Assembly (NCBI GenBank): GCA_964556225.1
Contig: CAZKVJ010000005.1
Span: 149,305-213,304 of the forward strand
DNA: 64,000 bases
Reading direction: 5' to 3'
Origin: CAZKVJ01 sp964556225
GTDB taxonomy: Bacteria > Actinomycetota > Acidimicrobiia > Acidimicrobiales > Ilumatobacteraceae
The notes under the pieces: model-generated
What the model saw: the letters and a program-made list of their open reading frames with translations, nothing else
What the model was told of the DNA's origin: nothing
Database searches by the model: none
Shown: positions 41,282-48,305 of the stretch, piece by piece
Position numbering within the stretch: the stretch's first letter is position 1
Layout of the letters: every line of letters starts with the position of its first letter
Translations under genes and position numbers: made by a program

Positions 41282-43351
41282 TCACTCCGGCGCCCGAACC
41301 CGCGGCGCCTGCGTGCGCGACACCCACTCGTGGATGCGCGTCTGCGCGTGCGGCTCGAACCCGTCGGGTCCGGCTCGGCGCCACTCGGCATCGGCGCCGA
41401 GCTCGAAGCGCACGATGTCGTCGGCCAGGAGGAAGGCGAGCGTCGTGTCGAGCCAGCCCTGATGCTTCGGGTGCACGATCGGCACCAGCGACTCGACCCG
41501 CCGGTCGAGGTTGCGCGGCATGAGGTCGGCCGAGCCGATGAGGAACAGTGGCGAGCCGACGCCCTCACCGTTGGCGAAGCGGTAGATGCGCGAGTGCTCG
41601 AGATACCGGCCGAGGATGGACCGCACGCGGATGCGCTCGCTCATGCCCTCGACCTCGGGGCGCACGCAGCAGATCCCACGCACGATCAGCTCGACCCGGG
41701 TCCCGGCCTGGCTGGCGGCGTACAGCGCCTCGACCATCTCGGGGTCGGCGATCGAGTTGAGCTTCATCGTGATCGCGCCCTGCTCGCCGAGTCGGGCCTC
41801 GTTCTCGATCAGCTCGAGGATCCGCGGTCGCAGGTCGCGGGGTGCCACGACCAGCTTCCGATACGTGTCGGAGCGGCTGTAGCCGGTGAGGTGGTTGAAC
41901 AGCTCGGTGGCGTCGGCGCCGATGGCCTCGTCGCAGCTGAGGTACCCGAGGTCCTCGTAGAGGCGCGACGTCTTCGAGTTGTAGTTCCCGGTGCCGAGGT
42001 GGACGTAGCGCCGCAGGCCGTCGTCGTCCTCGCGCACCACCAGCAGGCACTTGGCGTGGGTCTTCAGCCCGACGACGCCGTACACCACGTGCACACCGCT
42101 GCGCTCGAGCCGGCGGGCCCACGCCAGGTTGTTGGCCTCGTCGAAGCGGGCCTTCAGCTCGACGAGCACCGCCACCTGCTTGCCCAGCTCTGCCGCTCGC
42201 ATCAGCCCGGCCGCGATCGGGCTGTCGCCCGAGGTGCGGTACAGCGTCATCTTGATCGACTGCACCTTCGGGTCGACCGCAGCCTCCTCGAGGAACTGTT
42301 CCACCGACGAGGCAAAGCTCTCGTACGGGTGGTGCACCAGCAGGTCACGCTCTTGGATCACGGAGAAGATGGACCGCTCCGCTTCCTCGGCCACTTGGAT
42401 GCGACCGGCGGTGACCGCCGGCCACGGCTCGTCCTTCAGGTCCGGGCGATCGATCTCGTGGAGCTGGAACAGGCAGGTGAGCCCCAGCGGGCCGCGGTGC
42501 GAGCCCACGTCGTCCGGGTCGAGCTCGAGCTCGCGCACCAGCAGGTCGAGGATCTCCGGGCTCGTGCCCTCCTCCGCCTCGAGCCGCACCGCACGGCCGA
42601 AGCGCCGGCGGCGCAGTTCCATCTCGACGAGCGCCAGGAGGTCGTCGGCCTCCTCCTCGTCCTGGAGGGTGAGGTCGGCGTTGCGGGTGACGCGGAACGC
42701 GGAGCAGCGCTCGATCTCCATCCCCACGAACAGCCGCCCGACGTGGGCGGCGACGACCTCCTCGGCGGGGACGAAGCGTCCGCCCGACGGCAGCTCGACG
42801 AGCCGGGGGAACACGTCGGGCACCTTGACCCGGGCGAAGCGCCGCTCATCGGTGGCGGGGTCGCGGACCTGCACCGCCAGGCTGAGCGCGAGGTTGGAGA
42901 TGTACGGGAACGGGTGGGCGGGGTCGACGGCCAGCGGCGTCAGCACCGGGAACATGCGGTGCTCGAACACCTCGGCCACGAACTTGCGCTCGACCTCGTC
43001 GAGATCGGCGTAGCGGACGAGCTCGATACCCTTTCCGCTCAGCGCTGGCAGCAGCTCACCGTGGAGGAGCGCCTCCTGGGCGGCGACCAGCCGCTCGACC
43101 ACGTCGCCCACCTCGCGCAGCGTCTGGGCCGGGGTGCGCCCGTCGGCGGTGGGGGTGGTGATGCCGGCCGCCACCTGGTCCTTCAGAGCGGCGACCCGCA
43201 CCTGGAAGAACTCGTCGAGGTTGGACGAGAAGATGGCGCAGAACTTGAGCCGCTCCAGCAGCGGTATCTCCGGCTCGGCGGCCAGCGCCAGGACGCGCTC
43301 GTTGAAGGCGAGCCAGCTCAGCTCCCGATTGATGAAGCGCTCATCGACGAT
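41282..43351 (-). CDS. ppk1: Polyphosphate kinase 1 with non-canonical start
   Basis: Ppk1 makes polyphosphate from ATP reversibly. The reading frame encodes all PPK domains, including the phospho-accepting His in GLKTHAKCLLVVR and LLVHHPYESF. The conserved N-terminus RFINRELSWLAFNERVL is encoded, but between it and the in-frame TAG at 43361-43363 there is no ATG, GTG or TTG. The first such codon is GTG at 43201, 50 codons too late. Starting at ATC 43351 gives 689 residues and puts the key His at 432, close to His435 of the E. coli enzyme. Non-AUG initiation or a small sequence error is implied. Confidence 0.88.
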   Translation of the reverse strand: MVDERFINRELSWLAFNERVLALAAEPEIPLLERLKFCAIFSSNLDEFFQVRVAALKDQVAAGITTPTADGRTPAQTLREVGDVVERLVAAQEALLHGELLPALSGKGIELVRYADLDEVERKFVAEVFEHRMFPVLTPLAVDPAHPFPYISNLALSLAVQVRDPATDERRFARVKVPDVFPRLVELPSGGRFVPAEEVVAAHVGRLFVGMEIERCSAFRVTRNADLTLQDEEEADDLLALVEMELRRRRFGRAVRLEAEEGTSPEILDLLVRELELDPDDVGSHRGPLGLTCLFQLHEIDRPDLKDEPWPAVTAGRIQVAEEAERSIFSVIQERDLLVHHPYESFASSVEQFLEEAAVDPKVQSIKMTLYRTSGDSPIAAGLMRAAELGKQVAVLVELKARFDEANNLAWARRLERSGVHVVYGVVGLKTHAKCLLVVREDDDGLRRYVHLGTGNYNSKTSRLYEDLGYLSCDEAIGADATELFNHLTGYSRSDTYRKLVVAPRDLRPRILELIENEARLGEQGAITMKLNSIADPEMVEALYAASQAGTRVELIVRGICCVRPEVEGMSERIRVRSILGRYLEHSRIYRFANGEGVGSPLFLIGSADLMPRNLDRRVESLVPIVHPKHQGWLDTTLAFLLADDIVRFELGADAEWRRAGPDGFEPHAQTRIHEWVSRTQAPRVRAPE

Positions 43352-43368
43352 CGGGTCAGGCTAGCGCC

Positions 43369-43638
43369 TCAGAGCTCCTCCTCCGGGAGGCCCAGATCCC
43401 ACTCCACGGAGATGGCCTCGCGCTCCGCGTCGCGCATGATGCGCTCACGGTTTCGGCGGAACTGCGGATCGTCTCGGGGGAGGAGCACGAGGCGGGCGAG
43501 GACCCGGGCCCGGAACTCGTCGACGAGCGCTCGGTCGCCGTAGTCGGCGTAGACCTCCCAGTGCGGTGCCACCGGGCCGAGGTAGACGATGCGCGCATGC
43601 GCCCGGGGCGGCTCGGGGCTGGCGGCGATGTCGGACAT
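43369..43638 (-). CDS. Small conserved-looking soluble protein upstream of ppk1
   Basis: An 89-residue protein of unknown function. It has a beta-strand ARIVYLGPVAPHWEVYADYGD, then an arginine-rich helical part RARVLARLVLLPRDDPQFRRNRERIMRDAERE and an acidic end DLGLPEEEL. The start has GGGAGG 6 nt upstream, and TAGGAT lies about 30 nt upstream as a -10. ppk1 begins within 20 nt of its stop, so the two are in one transcript. The sequence is well structured, not low complexity, so it is probably real. Confidence 0.7.
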   Translation of the reverse strand: MSDIAASPEPPRAHARIVYLGPVAPHWEVYADYGDRALVDEFRARVLARLVLLPRDDPQFRRNRERIMRDAEREAISVEWDLGLPEEEL

Positions 43639-43713
43639 GGTTCCTCCCGATCGGACGACCGGCCGATCCTACCGGCGCCCGGGCGGCGAGGGTCGTTGTC
43701 CCCGGGGCGGTCG

Positions 43714-43757
43714 TCTGGTTGACTGTCCGGGTTGAGCGTCGCTTCCCGGGAACCAGA
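43714..43757. promoter_or_regulatory. Nested inverted repeat upstream of whiB
   Basis: Outer arms TCTGGTT (43714-43720) and AACCAGA (43751-43757) enclose inner CCGGG (43727-43731) and CCCGG (43745-43749). It lies about 75 nt before the whiB start. It may be an operator or leader stem, and its AACCAGACGGG resembles arms of the 3019 and 44118 palindromes. Confidence 0.4.
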
Positions 43758-43832
43758 CGGGGTGCGACGAACGTCGAACGGCGGAGACGAGACGACACCG
43801 GCCGCACGGCCGGGCAAGGAGCCCCCCAGATC

Positions 43833-44111
43833 ATGCGCGATCCCCATTCGGCCCCCCGCCAGGACGCCGACGACGACTCCGCCACCGCGTGGATGGCCCA
43901 GGGCAGCTGCCGGAACTACCCCCCGCAGGTGTTCTTCCCCAGCGACGGGGTGGGCGTCGACCGCGCCCGGAAGATCTGCGCCACCTGCACCGTCACCGAG
44001 CAGTGCCTCGAGTACGCCCTCGAACAGCGCATCGAGCACGGGGTGTGGGGTGGCTGCAGCGAGCGCGAGCGGCGCCGCATCCTGAAGCGTCGCCGTGTCA
44101 CCCTCGGCTGA
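43833..44111 (+). CDS. WhiB-family iron-sulfur transcription factor
   Basis: A 92-residue [4Fe-4S] regulator. Cluster ligands are Cys26, Cys49, Cys52 and Cys58 (C-X22-C-X2-C-X5-C). The turn GVWGGCSERER and the basic tail RRRILKRRRVTLG, used for DNA contact, follow. AAGGAG lies about 12 nt upstream of the ATG. WhiB proteins work with the primary sigma factor and respond to redox or NO. A second whiB on the opposite strand begins 1.4 kb away. Confidence 0.93.
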   Translation: MRDPHSAPRQDADDDSATAWMAQGSCRNYPPQVFFPSDGVGVDRARKICATCTVTEQCLEYALEQRIEHGVWGGCSERERRRILKRRRVTLG

Positions 44112-44117
44112 CCCGCT

Positions 44118-44170
44118 CCGTTCTGGCACCACCTGGTAGCGCTCAGCGCTACTTCCTGGGACCAGAACGG
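44118..44170. terminator. Bidirectional terminator between whiB and tatA
   Basis: Arms CCGTTCTGG (44118-44126) and CCAGAACGG (44162-44170) enclose an internal palindrome TAGCGCT-C-AGCGCTA (44137-44151). It separates convergent genes. The outer arm matches that of the 3019-3090 element. Confidence 0.6.
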
Positions 44171-44178
44171 GTGGGAGG

Positions 44179-44373
44179 TCAGCTTTCGGACTTCGTCTCG
44201 GACTTGGTCTCGGTCGTGTCGTCGGCGGCACCCTCGGAGAGGCCCTGCTTGAACTCCTTCTGCGCCTTGCCGAGGTTGCGCGCCAGCTTCGGGATCTGAG
44301 ACCCACCGAAGAGGATGAGCGCACAGATCAAGATCACGACGATCACGTCGGTCTCGAAGAAACCAGCAAGCAT
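44179..44373 (-). CDS. tatA: Twin-arginine translocase subunit TatA/E
   Basis: TatA oligomers form the pore for folded proteins crossing the membrane. The 64-residue protein has an N-terminal membrane helix VIVVILICALILFGG, the conserved hinge FGGSQIPKLARNLGKA (with the FG motif) and an amphipathic helix, ending in a charged, disordered tail. TACCGT ends 6 nt before the ATG. tatC and tatB are not in the window. Confidence 0.94.
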   Translation of the reverse strand: MLAGFFETDVIVVILICALILFGGSQIPKLARNLGKAQKEFKQGLSEGAADDTTETKSETKSES

Positions 44374-44379
44374 GCGGTC

Positions 44380-44385
44380 ACGGTA
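44380..44385 (-). promoter_or_regulatory. Putative -10 of tatA (TACCGT)
   Basis: TACCGT on the minus strand, 6 nt before the tatA start codon. Confidence 0.45.
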
Positions 44386-44432
44386 GCACCGGGGTCCCCG
44401 GATGGGGTCAGCAGGCGGTCGATACTTCGTCC

Positions 44433-45224
44433 GTGATCGAGTGCGTCCCCAACGTCAGCGAGGGCCGCCGCTCAGCCGTGGTCGCCGAGCTGGCGGCGCT
44501 CGCCGGACGCGATCTGCTCGACGTGCACACCGACCCCGACCACCACCGCAGCGTGCTGACCCTCGCCGGGGAGCACGCCGTGCGAGCCGTGACCCGTCGA
44601 GCCGTGGAGGTGCTCGATCTGCGCACCCACCACGGTGCCCACCCTCGAATCGGCGTGGTCGACGTCGTGCCGTTCGTGGCCCTGGAGGGCTCGACACCCC
44701 AGGACGCGCAACGGGCACGCGACGACTTCGCCGACTTCGCCGCCGGTGAGCTCGAGGTGCCCGTGTTCTTGTACGGCCCGGAGCGCACGCTGCCCGACAT
44801 CCGCCGGCAGGCCTGGACCGAGCTGGCCCCGGACCTCGGCCCCGACGTTCCCCACCCCACGGCAGGGGCGATCTGCGTCGGGGTGCGTGAGGTGCTGGTG
44901 GCCTACAACGTGTGGCTGGCCGAGCCCGACCTGGCGGCGGCTCGGGCGATCGCCCGGTCGCTGCGCGGCCCGGCCGTGCGGGCACTGGGGCTGGCAGTGG
45001 GAGACCGGGTGCAGGTCAGCGTGAACCTGGTGCGCCCCGACGAGGTCGGCCCGGCCCAGGTGTACGACGCCGTCGCGGCCCGGGCCGTGGTGGCCAGGGC
45101 CGAGCTGGTGGGGCTGGTGCCGGCCCGGGTGCTGCAGCGCATCGACCCCGCCCGGTGGGACACGCTCGACCTGGCCCCCGAGCGGACGATCGAATGGCGC
45201 CTACGCCGACGCGCTGCGACGTGA
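44433..45224 (+). CDS. Glutamate formimidoyltransferase-like protein
   Basis: A 263-residue protein of the formiminotransferase N-domain family, which transfers a formimino group from formiminoglutamate (histidine breakdown) to tetrahydrofolate. It begins IECVPNVSEGRR, the family hallmark. DPDHHRSVLTLAG carries the catalytic histidine and AHPRIGVVDVVPFV follows. It is shorter than the full transferase (about 300 residues) and lacks the cyclodeaminase part. Start is GTG after GATACT. No histidine-degradation genes are nearby, so a different folate role is possible. The 3' end overlaps the convergent whiB by 24 bp. Confidence 0.85.
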   Translation: MIECVPNVSEGRRSAVVAELAALAGRDLLDVHTDPDHHRSVLTLAGEHAVRAVTRRAVEVLDLRTHHGAHPRIGVVDVVPFVALEGSTPQDAQRARDDFADFAAGELEVPVFLYGPERTLPDIRRQAWTELAPDLGPDVPHPTAGAICVGVREVLVAYNVWLAEPDLAAARAIARSLRGPAVRALGLAVGDRVQVSVNLVRPDEVGPAQVYDAVAARAVVARAELVGLVPARVLQRIDPARWDTLDLAPERTIEWRLRRRAAT

Positions 45225-45470
45225 CGCCTGGGCCCGCTGGCGGCGCAGGCGTCGCCGCTCGCGCTCGGACAGCCCGCCCCAGATACCGAACTTCTCGCCG
45301 TTCACCAGCGCGTACTCGAGGCAGTCGAGGCGCACCACGCACCCGCGGCACACCTCCTTCGCCTCACGAGTCGACGCACCACGCTCGGGGAAGAACAGGT
45401 CGGGATCGACACCGAGGCAGTTGGCTTCGTCCTGCCACTCGCGCCCGGTGCTCTCGTCCATCTCGTACAT
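45201..45470 (-). CDS. WhiB-family iron-sulfur transcription factor (WhmD/WhiB2-like)
   Basis: An 89-residue WhiB protein with cluster cysteines 18, 41, 44 and 50 (C-X22-C-X2-C-X5-C) and GIWGGLSERERRRLRR. This close match to the septation-linked WhiB2/WhmD group is by motif only. The ATG at 45470 is chosen because upstream in-frame codons are not WhiB-like. An unusually AT-rich palindrome (45560-45577) lies about 90 nt upstream. Confidence 0.92.
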   Translation of the reverse strand: MYEMDESTGREWQDEANCLGVDPDLFFPERGASTREAKEVCRGCVVRLDCLEYALVNGEKFGIWGGLSERERRRLRRQRAQASRRSASA

Positions 45471-45559
45471 CGCTGTGGGCCTCCCCCTGCTCGAGCAGGC
45501 ACGTCCCGTGGAACTGGTGCGTCCGCTGGTGCGCTGGTCGTTCCTGCTCACGGCCTCGT

Positions 45560-45577
45560 AATTACAACGATGCAATT
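45560..45577. promoter_or_regulatory. AT-rich imperfect palindrome upstream of whiB2-like gene
   Basis: AATTACAACGATGCAATT: 7-bp arms with one mismatch around a 4-nt centre. It lies in one of the few AT-rich spots of the window and 90 nt before the start codon. It could be an operator or the promoter core. The rest of 45471-45675 shows nothing else I can assign. Confidence 0.4.
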
Positions 45578-45675
45578 GTCCCCTATCACATCACGTTCGC
45601 GCAAGTGGTGATTTCGCGGCGTGGCGATCCCTTGACGAATCGCGCGGAGAGTGGTGGGGCCCGTCGGGTGGCGTC

Positions 45676-47685
45676 TCAGCCCACCCGGCGCCCGCGCGCC
45701 AGCTGGCGCTTGTGCTCGATGAAGTCCACGAGCACATAGTCGCCGAGGTTCTCGGCGGTCGTGAAGAAGGCCCGCCCACGGTTCATCTGCGTGAGCCGCT
45801 CGATGAACGCCGTCAGCGAGCTCGTGGCGTCGAGCATGAACGTGTTGATGCGGATGCCCTCGCGGGTGCAGCGCAGCACCTCGCGCAAGGTGGCCTCGAC
45901 GGTCTCCTGCACGGGCGGGTAGTTGAAGAACACGTCGCCGCTCGCCGTGATGTGGGCGGTCGGCTCGCCGTCGGTGATCATGATGATCTGCTTCGTGCCG
46001 CTCTGGCGCGCCAGGAGCCGGCGGCTGAGCACCAGGGCGTGCTGCATGTTCGTGCCGTAGACGAAGTCCCACGACACCTCGGGCAGCTGCTCGGCGCTCA
46101 GCACCCGCGCCACCTCGCTGAAGCCGACGATCCCCAAGTAGTCGCGGGGAAACTGCGAGGAGATGAGCGAGTGCAGCGCCATGGCGACCTTCTTCGCCGG
46201 CAGGAAGTTGTCGCGCATCGGCATCGACAGCGACAGGTCGAGCATCAGCACCGTCGACGAGCGGGTCAGGTGCTCCGTGCGCTCGATCTCGAAGTCCTCG
46301 GGTGACAGCTGCACGGGTGTGCCCGACCCTTGGCGGCGCAGGGCGTTGCGGATCGTGCGGTGGAGGTCGAGCTGGAACGGGTCGCCGAACTCGTACGGCT
46401 TGGTGTCGTAGGTGCGCTCGTGGCCGGCACCCAGGCGGTGCACCTCGTGACCACCCAGGCGGTCCTTGGTGAGGTGCGTGAACAGGTCACGCAGCGCGTT
46501 GGAGCCGATCCGCCGCAAGCCCTTGGGGGTGAGCTCCAGACGGCCTTCCTTCTGCTCGATCAGACCCGCTTCCTCGAGCATCTTCGCCAGCTCGGCGAGC
46601 CGGTCGAGTGCTCGGGCGGCGTCGTCGCCCATCAGGTCCCGCACCCGGTCGAGGTCGGCCTCGGCGAGTGCTCCCGGGTTGGTGGCGTTGCGCAGCAGGT
46701 GCTCGAGCTGGTCGAGGTCGCCGAGCTCCTGCATCGTCTGCATCGCCTGCGCGAAGCCGAGCGGGTCCTCGCCCTGGAAGTCGTACCCACGCTCCCAGCC
46801 CATCTGGGGGAACATCTGCTGGAGGTTCCGTCCGAGCTGGTCGATCTGCCAGCGCAGATCCATGTCCTCGAGCAGCTGGTCGGAGAGCTGCTGCAGCTGC
46901 GCCCGCTGCTCGGGGGTCATCGAGTTGAGCATCGCCTGCATGGCCGCCATGCGGCGTGCCATCTGCTCGAGCAGCTCGTCGAGGTCCTTCGGGTTCTCGG
47001 GGAAGAAGTCGCCGAAGCGCTCCATGAACTCCTCGAAGCCGGGGTCCTCGCCGCGGCGACGCTTGTCGAGCATCTCGTTCAGCGCCGCGAGCATGTCCTT
47101 GATCCGACCCATGTCCTGGGGCGTCAGGTGCTGCATCGCGCCGCTCATCTGGTCGACCATCTGCTGCATGAGCTGCTCGCGCAGGCGCTCGAGCAGTGCC
47201 TCGAAGCGCTGGCGCGCCTCGTCGGACTCGAAGTCGTACGCCTGGAGCTCACGAACCTTGCCGGCGAGGTCGTCCGGCAACATGTCGAGGCGGAAGCTGC
47301 GCTCGGCGGCGGTCTCCCGCGCGTTCTCGGCCCGCCGCTCGTCACCGCTGCGCTCGGCGTCGGCCACCGCACGCTCGACGGCGTGGCGCTCCTCGTCGAC
47401 GATATCGTCGAGCTCGGCCGCGATCTCGTGGTACACCCCACCGAGGTCGCCGCGGTCGAGGCGCTCCTGGCGCTCGCGGCGCAGACGCTCCATCAGCTCT
47501 CGCAGACCCGGCAGCCGCTCGCCATCTCGGTCGTGCATGCCCTGCTGCATGAGGCGGCGCAGCGCACTCGACAGATCGCCGTGGTAGAGCAGGTCGTCGG
47601 TGATCTCGTCGAACACCGCCTCGGCGTCGAGCTCGAAGCCCCGCTGGGTCCCGTCCCAGCGCGAGTACGTGAAGCGCGTCGCCAT
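45676..47685 (-). CDS. Large VWA-domain protein paired with MoxR AAA+ ATPase
   Basis: A 669-residue protein. The first 450 residues are helical, Met/Gln/Glu-rich and coiled-coil-like. The C-terminal von Willebrand A domain has an intact MIDAS: DLSLS (DxSxS), a Thr in YGTNMQH and Asp in MITDGEP. In MoxR-VWA pairs the ATPase remodels or inserts metal into targets held by the VWA partner. Here the AAA+ gene follows 0.6 kb upstream on the same strand, with a cyclase gene on the other strand between them. TAGCGT ends 6 nt before the ATG. The target is unknown. Confidence 0.85.
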   Translation of the reverse strand: MATRFTYSRWDGTQRGFELDAEAVFDEITDDLLYHGDLSSALRRLMQQGMHDRDGERLPGLRELMERLRRERQERLDRGDLGGVYHEIAAELDDIVDEERHAVERAVADAERSGDERRAENARETAAERSFRLDMLPDDLAGKVRELQAYDFESDEARQRFEALLERLREQLMQQMVDQMSGAMQHLTPQDMGRIKDMLAALNEMLDKRRRGEDPGFEEFMERFGDFFPENPKDLDELLEQMARRMAAMQAMLNSMTPEQRAQLQQLSDQLLEDMDLRWQIDQLGRNLQQMFPQMGWERGYDFQGEDPLGFAQAMQTMQELGDLDQLEHLLRNATNPGALAEADLDRVRDLMGDDAARALDRLAELAKMLEEAGLIEQKEGRLELTPKGLRRIGSNALRDLFTHLTKDRLGGHEVHRLGAGHERTYDTKPYEFGDPFQLDLHRTIRNALRRQGSGTPVQLSPEDFEIERTEHLTRSSTVLMLDLSLSMPMRDNFLPAKKVAMALHSLISSQFPRDYLGIVGFSEVARVLSAEQLPEVSWDFVYGTNMQHALVLSRRLLARQSGTKQIIMITDGEPTAHITASGDVFFNYPPVQETVEATLREVLRCTREGIRINTFMLDATSSLTAFIERLTQMNRGRAFFTTAENLGDYVLVDFIEHKRQLARGRRVG

Positions 47686-47691
47686 GCGCGC

Positions 47692-47697
47692 ACGCTA
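47692..47697 (-). promoter_or_regulatory. Putative -10 of the VWA gene (TAGCGT)
   Basis: TAGCGT on the minus strand, 6 nt before the ATG at 47685. The VWA gene therefore has its own promoter, separate from the AAA+ gene. Confidence 0.45.
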
Positions 47698-47732
47698 CTG
47701 GACCGACACTCCGAGCGCCGGGGGTGCACCGG

Positions 47733-47738
47733 TACATT
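47733..47738 (+). promoter_or_regulatory. Putative -10 of the small cyclase gene (TACATT)
   Basis: TACATT ends 8 nt before the ATG at 47747. Confidence 0.42.
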
Positions 47739-47746
47739 GGCGAACG

Positions 47747-48298
47747 ATGCGCGTCCCACGCACCTTCGCGTTCGTCGACCTCTCGGGGTTCACGAACTTC
47801 ACCGCCGCGAGCGGCGACGACGCCGCCGGCCGGCTGCTGGGCGCGTTCCGCACCATGGTGCGCGAGGTGGCGTCCGAGCGGGGCGTGCGCATCGCCAAGT
47901 GGCTCGGCGACGGCTGCATGGTGGTGGCCGTCGAGCAGGCCGACGCGGTGGCGTTCGCCCTCGAGCTCGAGCGGCGCTCGGCCACGGTGTGCGATCCGCT
48001 CAGCCTGCGCGTGGGCATGGCCACCGGGTACGCGCTGCTGTTCGAAGGCGACGACTACATCGGGTCGGCGGTCAACATGGCCGCCCGGCTGTGCGACGTC
48101 GCAGCCCCGCTCGAGGTGCTGGTCCCGGCCGACCAGGTCCACGACCTGCCGGAGGGGGTCCAGGCGCTCCCCCACGCGCCGGTCGAGCTGCCGGGCTTCC
48201 CGGATCCCGTCGAGGTCGTCGACCTCAGCGGTGAGCCCCTGCTCTCGGACCGCAACGACACCGGCGAGCTCTGGACCCGTTCGCCGTTCGTGGCCTAG
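47747..48298 (+). CDS. Stand-alone class III adenylate/guanylate cyclase domain
   Basis: A 183-residue protein consisting almost entirely of a class III nucleotidyl cyclase fold. Metal aspartates are visible in FVDLSGFT and KWLGDGCMVV, and the transition-state Asn/Arg pair in SAVNMAARL. It would make cAMP (or cGMP) as a cytosolic homodimer. No regulatory domain is attached. It lies between the VWA and MoxR genes on the opposite strand and ends 8 nt from MoxR's stop. Confidence 0.85.
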   Translation: MRVPRTFAFVDLSGFTNFTAASGDDAAGRLLGAFRTMVREVASERGVRIAKWLGDGCMVVAVEQADAVAFALELERRSATVCDPLSLRVGMATGYALLFEGDDYIGSAVNMAARLCDVAAPLEVLVPADQVHDLPEGVQALPHAPVELPGFPDPVEVVDLSGEPLLSDRNDTGELWTRSPFVA

Positions 48299-48305
48299 GC
48301 GCGGG

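Noticed and set aside
41042..43543. Plus-strand open frame of about 830 codons opposite ppk1
   Set aside because: Shadow of ppk1/CHAD; composition is His/Gln/Arg-rich without a domain.
43719..43724. TTGACT as -35 of the whiB gene
   Set aside because: No acceptable -10 lies 15-20 nt downstream, and the hexamer is part of the inverted repeat, so the match is probably chance.
45590..45612. ATCAC/GTGAT stem after the VWA gene as a terminator
   Set aside because: Arms of only 5 bp with a long loop; too weak to call.
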